From: Apostichopus japonicus
Lineage: Eukaryota > Echinodermata > Holothuroidea > Aspidochirotida > Stichopodidae
Assembly (NCBI RefSeq): GCF_037975245.1
Contig: NC_092570.1
Location: 1,052,501 to 1,116,500, forward strand
Length of the DNA: 64,000 nt
Direction: 5' to 3'
Below, piece by piece: positions 24,301 to 32,926 of the stretch (positions are counted from its first letter, which is position 1; each line of letters starts with the position of its first letter). The notes below the pieces were generated by a model. It made no database searches, had not been told where the DNA came from, and saw nothing but the letters and a program-made list of their open reading frames with translations. Position numbers and translations under genes: made by a program.

Positions 24301-25541
24301 AAATGATAATGGAAGTGATACTTTTAAGAATAATGAACGTTTGTAATGGGCCCGGTATCCGTCAAATAGGCGCTCATGGCGCAGAGTATACCAATTTACG
24401 AAAAACATAGTCATTAAGTATGCATATATATATATGTATACGCCTCATTAGAATGAAGCAAAACTTTCCATTTTATATAAAATTGTTAACTATTGCTTGA
24501 GAGGTGTGCATATAACTAGCTACATTGTATAATTCTGTGTGTCCCACTCCAACCTCGACTAGCTGTCCATACCCCCTACTACCAACACCACCCCTCCCCT
24601 GCCCCTTTCTCATTGCGTTTTGTTTACCACAGCCGCTGTTTACACTTGTTCTAGATATAGATTCCTCCGCGAGACAACCTTTCCCTTGACTGTTCACCCC
24701 TTCTTGAAACTATTAATATGCAATTGTATAATCTGTATCTTATAAGAGATGCGCTATTTATTCCACGTAATATAACCCTGCCAGTGAAAATTACTCTCGG
24801 ACATGAAATACAGCTGTTGTTATATATATATCCATCCCCAAAGAAAAGAAATGCGAACGCCACGGCTTTAGACATTCTTACTAAATCAGCGACAATTTAT
24901 TTTGCTGGCCTGATCGAAACCGCAGGCAGAAAAGCTCATCTCGAAGATATGTAGACCCCAATGAATATAATGCGCGGTTCGAGTCAGACCTATTTTACTG
25001 CTGATATAGAGAATGAATACAGGGAGCTTCTGCGGGGTCACGAGACGGACGCGGTCCTGCACCCCAAGCCCCACCCTCTAGTTGGGCAAAAAAAAATGAA
25101 TAAAATATGTTTAAAAGAAAGAAAGAAAGAAATAAAGAGGGAAAATTGCCCAGGTGGTGCAAAACACTTCCTTTAGTGTAATGATAGTCAAGTTGAACTT
25201 TTTTATGTTTACGGTAGGTAACATGAACGTTTTTAAGGTGATCTGGAATATAAATTTGGAAGAAATAAAATATAACAAACATGAATGTATGAAGATATAC
25301 GTAATTGGAAAGACCAAAAATACATCTGGTAAAATATGTATATACTCACCGAACATTGTGTCTTGGGCACTGTTAGCGTGTATGAGCACGCACCATCTCT
25401 GCTCTCCTCTTCAATAACAACATTTTGATCTGTTTCCTGATAATGGCCAGATAATGGTAGATCAACAGCTCTCGAAATGGAGCAAATTGTAACAAATGCG
25501 CAGATTTGTAGTAAATATCGAAAATAGTTTGAAGAAAACAT
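2489..25541 (-). CDS. Fibrinogen-related protein (FReD; angiopoietin/ficolin-like), six-exon gene span
   Basis: Predicted secreted fibrinogen-domain protein, joined from six minus-strand exons: 25541-25350, 8252-8165, 5533-4515, 3999-3867, 3574-3417 and 2722-2489. All boundaries are AG/GT, and intron phases 0,1,0,1,0 match at every junction, giving 607 residues. Order: signal peptide (about 1-26), [13 protein letters not shown] Cys motif, CNCEEEF coiled coil (65-93), acidic S/T/P/E-rich linker (about 97-378), fibrinogen C-terminal domain (379-607). Family knowledge: such domains bind glycans or acetylated ligands, or receptors, and include ficolins, tenascins, angiopoietins and invertebrate immune lectins. 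The short Cys motif resembles the N-terminus of angiopoietins. The calcium-site motif DRDND is present. The His that normally follows the last domain cysteine (NCH) is Asn here. The 3-prime exons are firm. Joining exons 1 and 2 across large introns is inference from phase and content, and a further small exon could be missed. Confidence 0.8.
2797..2860. repeat. 28-bp tandem duplication
   Basis: ATACTTACACAAATACGTTT plus GATATCAT occurs twice back to back, with a third GATATCAT. It lies in the last intron of the fibrinogen-related gene. Confidence 0.9.
3417..3574 (-). CDS. FReD gene exon 5: fibrinogen domain
   Basis: A 158-bp exon between TTTCAG and CTT|GTAAGT, phase 1 in and phase 0 out. It encodes (V)[31 protein letters not shown], and [20 protein letters not shown]. 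The pattern D-W-x-G..A-x-Y-x-S-F-x-V-G..Y/F-x-L-x-L-G...F-x-x-H-N-G-x-x-F-S-T is classic for the central fibrinogen domain. Confidence 0.9.
3867..3999 (-). CDS. FReD gene exon 4: fibrinogen domain
   Basis: A 133-bp exon between TTTTCAG and G|GTAGGT, phase 0 in and phase 1 out. It encodes [18 protein letters not shown], then [19 protein letters not shown] and FHYEIRV. This matches the standard fibrinogen-domain run DGS-x-FYRNW...GFG...FWLGN...L. It joins exactly to the QRRQ end of exon 3, giving [14 protein letters not shown]. Confidence 0.88.
4515..5533 (-). CDS. FReD gene exon 3: acidic linker plus start of fibrinogen domain
   Basis: A 1,019-bp internal exon. The acceptor is CCATCAG at 5534-5536 and the donor is CAA|GTAAAT. 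Residues about 97-378 are low in hydrophobics and rich in Ser, Thr, Pro, Glu and Asp (for example [18 protein letters not shown] and [19 protein letters not shown]), so probably an extended and possibly O-glycosylated stalk. From residue 379 the fibrinogen domain begins: [18 protein letters not shown], then [26 protein letters not shown]. The open frame has no ATG at its 5-prime end and begins after a good acceptor, so it is not a first exon. Linkers of about 280 residues in a single exon are unusual for the family. Confidence 0.85.
6509..6590. repeat. AAT-type microsatellite
   Basis: AATAAT units with AGT, CAA and AAG variants. The poly-Tyr frame on the minus strand is an artefact of it. Confidence 0.9.
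7553..7632 (+). repeat. LINE/SINE 3'-end core with (AAT)n tail
   Basis: TGTAAAGCGCTTTAGAGC, then GGGCGCTATATAAATCTCGT followed by an AAT run. This core is common at the 3' ends of L2-like elements in marine animals (from memory). It lies in intron 2 of the fibrinogen-related gene. Confidence 0.55.
8165..8252 (-). CDS. FReD gene exon 2: Cys and coiled-coil exon
   Basis: An 88-bp exon between acceptor TTTCATATAG and donor G|GTAAGC. It starts in phase 0 and ends in phase 1, which is exactly what exons 1 and 3 need. It encodes [19 protein letters not shown] followed by [10 protein letters not shown], a short amphipathic heptad-like helix headed by two cysteines, as expected for an oligomerisation segment in angiopoietin-like proteins. 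It is too short to appear as a long open frame. The opposite strand of this stretch carries an unrelated, meaningless open frame. Confidence 0.65.
9369..9555. mobile_element. Inverted-repeat element with about 45-bp arms
   Basis: The left arm (9369-9412) contains AAAAAGGACATCGTAAGTTG and AGTTGACGAGTACGAAA. The right arm (9511-9555) reads, in reverse complement, AAAAGGACAGAGTAAGTCG and ACTTGACGAGTACGAAA. About 98 bases of unrelated sequence lie between. Short overlapping open frames here have no meaning. Probably a MITE in intron 1 of the fibrinogen-related gene. Confidence 0.55.
10053..10091. repeat. 13-bp tandem repeat, three units
   Basis: TATTACATTTTTA repeated three times in intron 1 of the fibrinogen-related gene. 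Confidence 0.85.
10417..10799. mobile_element. hAT-type MITE copy 1 with 8-bp TSD
   Basis: The element spans 10425-10791 (367 bp) with inverted ends CAGGGGTTCCTTAAC and TTTAGGGAAACCCTG. It is flanked by the perfect 8-bp duplication ATATAGAG at 10417-10424 and 10792-10799. CAGGG-type ends plus 8-bp duplications are the hAT superfamily signature. There is no transposase coding, so it is non-autonomous. It lies in intron 1 of the fibrinogen-related gene. Confidence 0.88.
13416..13493 (-). repeat. tRNA-like sequence, probable SINE head
   Basis: On the minus strand the sequence begins GGAGTGTTAGCTCAGTGG, a good polymerase III A box. Some 45 bp later comes CAGTTCGAGTC, a B box. The intervening part CGCCGGTGCCTTCCAATCAT resembles tRNA-derived SINEs of marine invertebrates. 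I could not fold a clean cloverleaf with a proper acceptor stem, so a functional tRNA is unlikely. The SINE body would run toward lower coordinates; its end is not defined. Confidence 0.5.
13494..13842. mobile_element. hAT-type MITE copy 2, inverted relative to copy 1, with 8-bp TSD
   Basis: The element spans 13502-13834 (333 bp). Read on the minus strand it aligns along its length with the element at 10425-10791, including the GGTGCATGA, TTCGTGAGACGTTTCTG and TCTCGAAAAGTTGGGGA segments. The perfect 8-bp duplication TTTTAGAT lies at 13494-13501 and 13835-13842. It has an internal deletion relative to copy 1 and abuts a tRNA-like sequence on its left. Confidence 0.88.
15406..15586. mobile_element. 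Inverted-repeat element, about 181 bp
   Basis: The left arm ACGTCTATGAGGCGCC plus TAGTGTGCCATAAG is mirrored on the right (minus strand ACGACTATGGTGCGCA plus TAGTGTGCCATAAG), about 30 bp with few mismatches, then TCCTG. Inside, TCCAATCAGAGCGCTA and TCCAATGAGAGCACTA are a direct internal repeat. Its size and ends fit a MITE. No target duplication was assigned. Confidence 0.55.
18384..18411. repeat. GT microsatellite
   Basis: Fourteen TG units followed by a G-rich stretch up to about 18450. Confidence 0.95.
21232..21439. repeat. Long AT microsatellite
   Basis: About 208 bp of near-pure TA with scattered interruptions. The Tyr/Ile open frame across it is not a gene. It lies in intron 1 of the fibrinogen-related gene. 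Confidence 0.97.
23703..23872 (+). repeat. Minisatellite of CCCACCCACCTCTCCCGCTC, about 6 units
   Basis: Units of 25-33 bp such as CCCACCTCTCCTGCTC and CCCACTCGTGTACCCACC. The Pro/Thr-rich open frame over it is a by-product of the C-rich unit. Confidence 0.85.
25350..25541 (-). CDS. FReD gene exon 1: signal peptide and Cys motif
   Basis: 64 codons from ATG at 25541 to the donor TCG|GTGAGT. The N-terminus [20 protein letters not shown] is a hydrophobic secretion signal with likely cleavage after SRA. It is followed by a polar stretch ([20 protein letters not shown]) and [13 protein letters not shown]. That motif resembles the CAYTFILP..C motif at the N-terminus of angiopoietin-type proteins (from memory). 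Intron phase is 0. Assignment to the downstream fibrinogen exons rests on phase, order and protein logic across a 17-kb intron. Confidence 0.7.
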
Positions 25542-26064
25542 TGTCGCGTTATATTATAACTATCGAAGATAAACAAATGTTTCTTCTTATTTGTGTTATC
25601 TCTACCCGAGAGTGATTTACCTTAACAGAAGTTCAACGACTATCTGGCATCGGACCAGTTTTGCTTCTCGATAATAAATACTCAGTGAGCACTTCTAAAA
25701 CCGATATGATCATAGAAACTGCACGATCAAGTTCCGATAGATAAAGTGTATAGCGCTACCACTGTGTCAGGAACTATTATGCTAACTGACGTTTTGTAAA
25801 GGCCTTCACAGGTCTGTGGGTCGTCTAAAATGGAGGAATAATAAGTTGGCTGCAGACAATTTTGGTTAAATACCTTTATTGTCGCTGGAAAGGCCTAAAA
25901 TAGAAATTCAACAGACGTAACATATAAAGGTTAACAAAGTTATAGTCATTGTCGGGATGTGCAATATTGCTCAGCAGTTGGTCGAATTACGGAAGCCTCT
26001 AAACTCCTTTACGTAAATTTTGACTACCTACACAGTGGGGGTGTCAAACTAGTAACTGACAAGC

Positions 26065-26065
<1 letters not shown>

Positions 26066-26102
<37 letters not shown>
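26066..26102. repeat. AT microsatellite
   Basis: About 18 TA units, about 0.5 kb upstream of the fibrinogen-related start codon. Confidence 0.95.
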
Positions 26103-26105
<3 letters not shown>

Positions 26106-27036
26106 ATCTTCTTTAACAGCTGTTCTACCCACGTGTCAGCATGTAACAAAAAGAAAAACGGAAGGTGAATTCTTAGTCATAGACGCAAAAGTTTTATTCA
26201 TTTATTTTGTAAATGAAGTCTTAGGACAAAGAAAACGTGATGATGATTAAGTTTGGAATTTGTCACTTGTTGAAGAAAGAAAACATGGAAAGAAGGAAAC
26301 GACATTCAACAGTTTGAAAGTCACAAGACTTTAAACTATGAGTAAGTGATAAGAATTTGTTAAAATTAACAAGATTATTGAATAAAGGAATGCATAGAAG
26401 TGGGAACTGCATAGAAGCTACAAGTCAAACAAATAACATACAACAGGACTCTGTCTATAGTAACCCTGGTCCACCCTTATTACGTCACACCTTTATGCAA
26501 ATATATGACAAGTAGAACAGAATAATGAGAGTGGCACCGTTCATACGGAGATTTATTATATCCATTGTCAACGCGAGGTATTGTTCTGGGCGTATAGTTA
26601 TAGAAAAAGTAAAAAAAAAGTCAAATTATAAAATTTATTATTCTCGTCAGTATAAGTAGTTGAAAGAAAATTCGACTATTGTTTTGCTTATAAAAGGGTA
26701 TATATATATTTTTCAATAATAAATTAACCATTCTTATAGGTGTCAAGTTGTGGAGTCCAAATTCCATTTTAATAACGTCATCAAGTCAAGTTTTTCTTTT
26801 TCTATTTACAAATCAGCAGAAATATGTATTTTTATATGCTTGTTTAAGTGTCAAAAAGTACTAAATTAAGACTTTTGTCTATTTACGAAGGTGTGTTTGT
26901 GTGTGTGTGGGGGGGGGGGGTTGAAGAGGGGAGCGGTGGTTCGGGGATGAGGGAGTAGACTAATGTGGTCGCTATTTAAAAATCGTATATACGCGTTTTA
27001 GATAATACTGGATGAGTGCTAGACCAGAATGCAAAA

Positions 27037-27065
27037 TGCATTGAGGTTTCGATGACCTCAATGCA
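27037..27065. other. Perfect 11-bp hairpin
   Basis: TGCATTGAGGT, loop TTCGATG, then ACCTCAATGCA. It lies 170 bp before the half-site-rich duplication. Confidence 0.75.
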
Positions 27066-27344
27066 CTAGACTTCTGCTTGTTAGTATAACCAGAACTAGC
27101 TGTTACAATAACACTATGGCATGCTAACACAGGCCAGTCTACTCTACGTGGTTAAACACACCTCCATCAAAAGCAATAGGGTTCTTGTACTCAATGTTAT
27201 GAATCCACGCACCAAGTATTACAAAACAAAACCAAATCTCTAATAACTTCGCACATTAGGGTTGCAGAGAAGTCCACTTATGGACAAGTTAGATTGGAAT
27301 ATGCCCAAGAAACTTCAAAGAATCAACTTGAAAGAAGCTAATAC

Positions 27345-27378
27345 AGGTCACTGGAGGTCAACCTGAGGTCAAAGGTCA
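27345..27378 (+). promoter_or_regulatory. Candidate nuclear-receptor cluster DR4-DR5-DR1 (copy A)
   Basis: Four perfect AGGTCA half-sites in 34 bp with gaps of 4, 5 and 1 bases. In the literature, spacing 1 suits RXR with PPAR or HNF4, 4 suits TR/LXR, and 5 suits RAR. It lies 1.8 kb upstream of the fibrinogen-related gene's start codon. Function is not shown. The repeat setting makes chance or a repeat-borne origin likely. Confidence 0.35.
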
Positions 27379-28173
27379 CCCAAAATGCAGTTCGACTATT
27401 GTATTACAATAGCGTAACTCTCAACCCTGTCAGTGGTAGTTTCACAAGTTATCAGAAAAAAACACATTTTGACCCATAAATGACCTTTGGTGACCTTGGA
27501 TCGCATCACGGTTATTTTTGAAAATGTGTCCCTACTCCATTCACAACTCGTCCTAATATACCAGCCATGTCAGACTTCGTGACTAGAAGTTGTTGCAAAA
27601 ATTAGCATAAGCGGGCAGTTTTTTGCACATAATCAACCTTGAATGACCTTGGATGACCTGATGGTTTTTATCAAAAATGTTCCTCTTGATGAGGTGCACT
27701 CTATCCTAAAATTTGTTTGACCTACAATGTACACACATAATGTTATTGCTAGAAATGTGTCAAAACCAACCTTTGGCCCCTCATAACTTGAGAACTGGGT
27801 GTCCGATTGAAGCGGGAGTTGGTTTCCTATATTCAGCACAAAAAGCTCTATCATATGTCACCAAATTTTTAAACTTATCTTTGTTCTGTTTTGTTTTGCC
27901 CCGTATCTCCTAAAATGAGCATATTTTTTAAGATTTGACCTTTGACCTTTTGACCTCGCGGTCAGATGTAGTTTGACACGCTGATTCCAAAAAGCAACAT
28001 GACAAGTCTGTGCGACCATCCTAACTGTACTTATTAAAAAACAAAAACATTGACCTCTGATAACTTCGCACACGAAGGTCGCACAGGGGTCAACTATGGA
28101 CCATTTTGATCGGAAGGTACCTTTGAGATCCGATTATGGCCACGAAAATTCAAATAACCCAAAAAACTGATAA

Positions 28174-28207
28174 AGGTCACCGGAGGTCAACCTGAGGTCA
28201 AAGGTCA
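28174..28207 (+). promoter_or_regulatory. Candidate nuclear-receptor cluster DR4-DR5-DR1 (copy B)
   Basis: The same four AGGTCA half-sites and identical 4-5-1 spacing as the cluster 829 bp away, although the surrounding duplicate has diverged. It is 2.6 kb upstream of the fibrinogen-related start codon. Confidence 0.35.
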
Positions 28208-28588
28208 CCTAGATGCGGGTCGACTCCCTGATTACAATAGCGTTACTCCCAACCTTCACGGACATTTGGTTCTCAAGTTATTGCAAAAATACTAGTTTTT
28301 GACCCCTGATTGACCTTTGTTGACCTTGGATCACATGACCGTTATGTTTTGAAATGATCCCTTACCCCATTCACAACTGGTCCCAAAATATCAACCATGT
28401 CGGATCCTGTCAATGGAAGTTATTGCTTGTTTTAATATTTTGGTTTTTGGCCTCTAACTGACCTTTGGTGACCTTCACAGGCACCACAAAAAATAGGGCA
28501 CATCTACTCAATGTGGTACTCATATACACCAAATATTAGATTGGTCCAAGCTTCCCTGCTTGAGATACCGTGTTTACAAGCCAGGCGT

Positions 28589-28652
28589 CACACACACACA
28601 CACACACACATACATACATACATACATACATACATACACACATACACACACT
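28589..28652. repeat. CA/CATA microsatellite
   Basis: About eleven CA units, then seven CATA units, then CA again. It directly follows the half-site-rich duplication. Confidence 0.95.
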
Positions 28653-30571
28653 CTCCGCCTGCATGAATGCATAGGTTACGATTTCATCGAAACCAAAAAT
28701 CGCAATTTACATTTAAAAAGTTGTACTTTGGCATACCACTGACAGGGGTCAAAGGTCGTAAAGTTATGAACAGATTAAGGTATCCAATTATTTTTCATTA
28801 ATTCTTTTGTTTATAATGACGTCATTCAGTTTTTGTTTCCATATCCACCCCGTACATGTCAAGTCTTTCGTGTTGTTGTACTTTATGTGAACAAACCATT
28901 AACATCACTAAACATGTATACAGGAACTACACTACAGTTGTTTAATATCTTTATCTGATTAAACTCCGTCTCAGTCGTTTTAACATCCGTTTACTTTGGT
29001 AAATCTTATCTTCCGGAATGTTTTGAGTACAAGTTCTCGGTTGATGACCCAGACGGAGGCTTATTCATCATATGTGTGTTTCGGGAGGGAATGAGCAGTC
29101 GCGCGCCCATTATAAAGGACCGGGCGAGGGGAGGGGAGGGGAGGGGGAGGGGCATGCCATCCAACCTAACATCGTCATTGAGGGGGGGGGAGGGGCGGAA
29201 TGCTTCAGTCGGTGGACTCTTTGCATTCAACCGGAGAAGAATTAGACCATTACTACGCCCCTCATAATGCACCATTTGATGGACGAGGACCCCAAGAAAC
29301 ACTCCTACATCGGAGCCGGCTTCAATGATTCGCCTCTGACACTCTCATAAAGGTTCAGGCCCCAACCTAACCTCAGTCGGAGGAACTTTGATTTTATTAT
29401 TATTTATTACCACAATCTTGCCTATACAAAGCTATAGGCTTACTTATATATACTATAGATCTAAGTTATAAAGTATAAAAACGCCACAGAATGAGACATT
29501 TGACGTCTAAGTTTTTTGGGGGTGGGGGAGGGGGGAACACCTCCATACCCTCTCAGTTACACGACGTTCGGGGAGCAAGCAGGATGCTATCATGCTCTAG
29601 AGGGTTTTACTCCGGCACTGCCCCTTGTGGCTCCTATACTGTATTGAACAATATTTCAGCACAAGAGATATTACGTCTTGATTTATGTCCTGTACTAAAA
29701 CAATAAGACAGGATGATACTGTTAATCTTATCTATATATGGTAAACGTATACATCTCAATATTCACGATGCTACAGTTTAGAGTTACAAAGATGACTCCC
29801 AGTGAGCGGAAAAGAACTGGACATGACCCTGAAATTCCTGCCAGGCCAACGACTTCACCTCCTCCGCAATGAGCCAGTTAAACACACATCTATGACCTAA
29901 TATTTACGTCATTTATTGTTTTGTTTCGCTGACATTGATAGCTGATATTTTGACCTATATTTCTAGACATGGCCTTACTTCCGGTCAAACTCGAATAGCC
30001 TCTCATTTGAAGCCTCGAACTTCCCGACCATTCAGTCGAAAACGGTGTTTAATGGTGTTTGGTGGGAAGGTGAAAGAAATATAACTTAAACGCATATTTC
30101 ATTTCAATGTGACTTTGAAGGGTCAACATGACATTTTACAGTTATGGTTACATTACCAGTCATCAGGTTAAGAAAATAGTTCAGAAATAGTTTATACTTA
30201 TCCCAAATAAATTCCCAACTATCCCAAATAATATTCCAAAATAACACGTGTCCATATTGATAAGATGGCGGTGATACGTGCATATACATTTTCTTCAGTG
30301 TAATTAATGTTTTAAGCAATTGTGGTTAATAGGATGGGTGTGTAAACATGTTTAGGGTCCAGTTAGCCTTTGGGTGATGTTATTATTAGTATGGCGTGGC
30401 ATACTATCACTGACATAGTTAGGCTCGAGAATATTCGTAATATTTACAAAATATTGGCCTATCTCGTATAGCTCTGAGAAAGGGGAAACGGCATTTGCTT
30501 CATAATAGATGTAACGACATTATTCTGATCTATATTTCAAATACGACAAAACTTCTATATTGTCTATGAAG
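28653..30571. other. No gene seen
   Basis: Intergenic. Contains G-rich stretches near 29126 and 29182 and short non-coding-like open frames. Confidence 0.55.
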
Positions 30572-30620
30572 TACAGGTGCGTATCCAGGGGGGGGGGCGT
30601 TGGGGGCGCGCGCCCCCCGG

Positions 30621-30780
30621 GTAAGAAAAAGAGAAGAGAAAAAAGAGAAGAAAAAAGGAAAAAAGAGGGGAAAAAAGAGGAGAAGGAGAGGAAGGAAGGG
30701 AAAAGAAAAAGAAGAAAGAGAGAAAAAGAGGGAGTAAAAGCAAAACGCGAAGACACCGGGAAGAGAAAGAGGAACAGTGA
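30621..30780 (+). repeat. 160-bp homopurine tract
   Basis: Almost only A and G (GAAAAAGAGAAGAGAAAAAA and on), broken by a few pyrimidines. The open frames here, Lys/Glu-rich on plus and Phe/Ser/Leu-rich on minus, are by-products. It lies just inside the left end of the composite element. Confidence 0.85.
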
Positions 30781-31114
30781 CATCATTACAGCGCTGAAGG
30801 GTAGCCAGTGACGGATCAATGATTTCGTAAAAGTGTGACTCACCTTACCCCTTACACCGACAACTCCATTTTTTGGCGTTTCCATTTTCCTCTCTCACTA
30901 ATGATCTATATATATACTATATATGGTCTATCATAACGCGTGTGTAGAATTGTGCTATGAAACCAACTGTGGCTGGTCTCGAACTCGACCGTGTCGTCGG
31001 GGAACATGACGCATTTTGGGATGGGGGCGACCGCCCGCCCCCCCCCCCCATTCAGCATTTTTTAAATGATATCGCTAAGTAATTTCAAAATAGAAAGTGC
31101 TTAGAGGCAACTTA

Positions 31115-32635
31115 CAAGGCCTGGGAAGTGTCATTTCCAGCGATCTGGGAGACATTTTCGGCCAAAATTTGCTTGTACGCTTCGCGCTAACAAATGGTCC
31201 TGGGTAGTGCCATTTCCAGCGATCTGGGAGGCATTTTCGGCCAAAATTTTCTTGTACGCTTCGCGCCAACCTATGGTGGCGCTACGCTTAGATAATTTGC
31301 CTACAGGCTTCGCCCCTCCCTTGGCAAATTCCTCGCTACGCGCCTGTTCAAATTTGTAACGCAAACAGCAGATATCACATCATATCAGTGAGCATGAAAA
31401 TGGCGTTCCAGGATGAAAAGCCTCAAAACTGTCCGACTTGACTGAAAAAATAACCAAAAATTTTCGCGCGCGAAGCGCGCGTTCAACGTGTTCATGTCAA
31501 TATCATATAAACAAGCATCGGTTATTACGTCGCATGCCATCATGTACCGTACGGTCCGTTAAAATTGCGCAGTATACCGCGGGATGCTAATGTAAACAAC
31601 GACATGTCTCATGTAGATGTATAAAAAGCATGGAGGTCCAATTATGTCAAACCTCTCTTTTACATTAGTAATGGCGAATTAGGGCCTGCACCCCCGCCGC
31701 GCAGTGGCGGAGCGTCCATATGGTCAGGGGGGCGGATGCCCCCCCTGACAGACTCAAATGGACTGCTGGCGCCTTTTTCAGCTCTTTACCACTTTTTAAT
31801 TATTCTAGATTATTGACTTTTTTATTGCGCTCTCATCTACTTATTGACATTTGTCACATTTTGTTGGTGTAATTTGGCGATGACACCTTATTCTTCGTTT
31901 ATCTGCAAATTAGCCAAGCCCGGAAAGGGTCATTTCCTGCGATCTAGGGAGTATCTTTACTCAAAAATTTTCTGTACGCTACGCGCCAACCAGTGGTGGC
32001 GCTACGCTTATGTGTGTAGTGTTCGGTTTCGGAATATCTGCTATTTTTTTCATTTCCTTCAACCAAGTTTTATAATAGCCGTTATAACAGGTTTTAATAT
32101 TTGTACACCAATAAATTAACTGTGTCGGAATTTTCGAAATTTCTGACCAACATTCTACATCACACTTCTCTCTACTCGTGCAATTTTGACCGGTCTGTTA
32201 GGGGTTGAAGGAAGTTTTTTCTATGGTTGTCCATAGATGAAATTTTGTACAAGATTATGGGTATGTTTTGAAGTGAGTTTATTCACGAGAAATGTGAATT
32301 TTCAAATTCTGAACAAATATGGGGCTTAAAACCTTGAAAAGCGGGGCTGACGGGTATTGTGGGCCGCGACGTAGAATCACCTACAAAAGCAAAGACCCAC
32401 AGGAGATGCGATCAGGTCGAACATGATGTGTGCCGGATTGACAATCTTCAAAAAGGTTATGGATGGAAAAAAACAACTATTAGGAAATACTTGGTTCTCA
32501 GGCAAAAAGTGTACATCTGGTTGGTCATTTCAAGCCCGAGAAGTGCCGTTTCCGGTGATCTGGGGGGTTTCAAAACAAGAAATTTTCTTGTACGCTGCGC
32601 GCCAACCGATGGTGGCGCTCCGCTTAGATAGTAAT
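31115..32635 (+). repeat. Four copies of an about 80-bp module
   Basis: The module reads CATTTCCAGCGATCTGGGAG, then TTTTCTTGTACGCTTCGCGC and CAACCTATGGTGGCGCTACG. Copies lie at about 31115-31195, 31198-31290, 31915-32015 and 32532-32635. The first two are in tandem and the others have diverged. Several CpG-rich words survive (TACGCTTCGCGC), which is unusual for old repeats. Confidence 0.75.
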
Positions 32636-32894
32636 TCGCGCCCCCCGGGTTTGAAAATCCTGGATACGCGCCTGAAGTAGAACAAACATCCGGTTTCAAA
32701 CATATTGAACAGGCAGAAACAAAATGGAATAAGAGAACCCGTTCTTTTTGTGAATGCGGTTTAAAGGGACTATATGAACTGTCGTAGTTGACATCTGAAA
32801 AAAAGTTTTCCGTCATTTTAAGAAGTTTTTAATTGTAAGCTACGTTTATATATACTATAGCTAGCTTTACCGTATACATATTCCTGTGCATATA

Positions 32895-32926
32895 ATCAGG
32901 GAGTTGTTCCATAACAACTCCCTGAT
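32895..32926. other. Perfect 14-bp hairpin
   Basis: ATCAGGGAGTTGTT, loop CCAT, then AACAACTCCCTGAT. Stem pairing is perfect. It is too short for a typical microRNA precursor. Role unknown. Confidence 0.8.

Larger units (their letters stand above)
8253..25349 (-). other. Intron 1 of the fibrinogen-related gene, 17 kb
   Basis: It is filled with the two hAT MITEs, a tRNA-like SINE head, two inverted-repeat elements, a Pro-coding-like minisatellite, a 200-bp AT run, a GT run and many C or G homopolymers. No second gene was recognised. An undetected small exon is possible. Confidence 0.55.
25542..27235. other. 5' flank of the fibrinogen-related gene
   Basis: It should contain the promoter. I see no convincing TATA box at a sensible distance. 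It holds an AT microsatellite and a short hairpin, nothing else. Confidence 0.4.
27236..28445. repeat. Diverged direct duplication, about 815-830 bp apart, rich in AGGTCA half-sites
   Basis: 27236-27610 and about 28055-28425 align along their length: AACTTCGCACA, the AGGTCA cluster, ATTACAATAGCGT, TGACCTTTG(G/T)TGACCTTGGATC, CCATTCACAACT and CCATGTC. The first copy has AGGTCA at 27345, 27355, 27366 and 27373. The second has it at 28174, 28184, 28195 and 28202, with the same 4, 5 and 1-base gaps. The spacer between copies holds another TGACCT run at 27936, 27943 and 27951. Confidence 0.85.
30572..32677. mobile_element. Repeat-dense composite element with inverted ends
   Basis: The left end CAGGTGCGTATCCAGG (30576) and the right end CCTGGATACGCGCCTG (32662-32677) are inverted copies with one mismatch. 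Adjacent AAGTA on both sides may be a 5-bp target duplication. Next to each end are C/G-rich stretches (GCGCGCCCCCCGGGT). Inside are four copies of an about 80-bp module and a further transposon-like start, CAGTGGCGGAGCGTCCAT at 31700. No transposase is visible. It may be several nested non-autonomous elements rather than one. Confidence 0.5.

Noticed and set aside
30560-30885. Lys/Glu-rich plus-strand and Phe/Ser-rich minus-strand frames
   Set aside because: Both arise from the homopurine tract.
32895-32926. microRNA precursor
   Set aside because: A 14-bp stem is shorter than the about 22-bp duplex needed.
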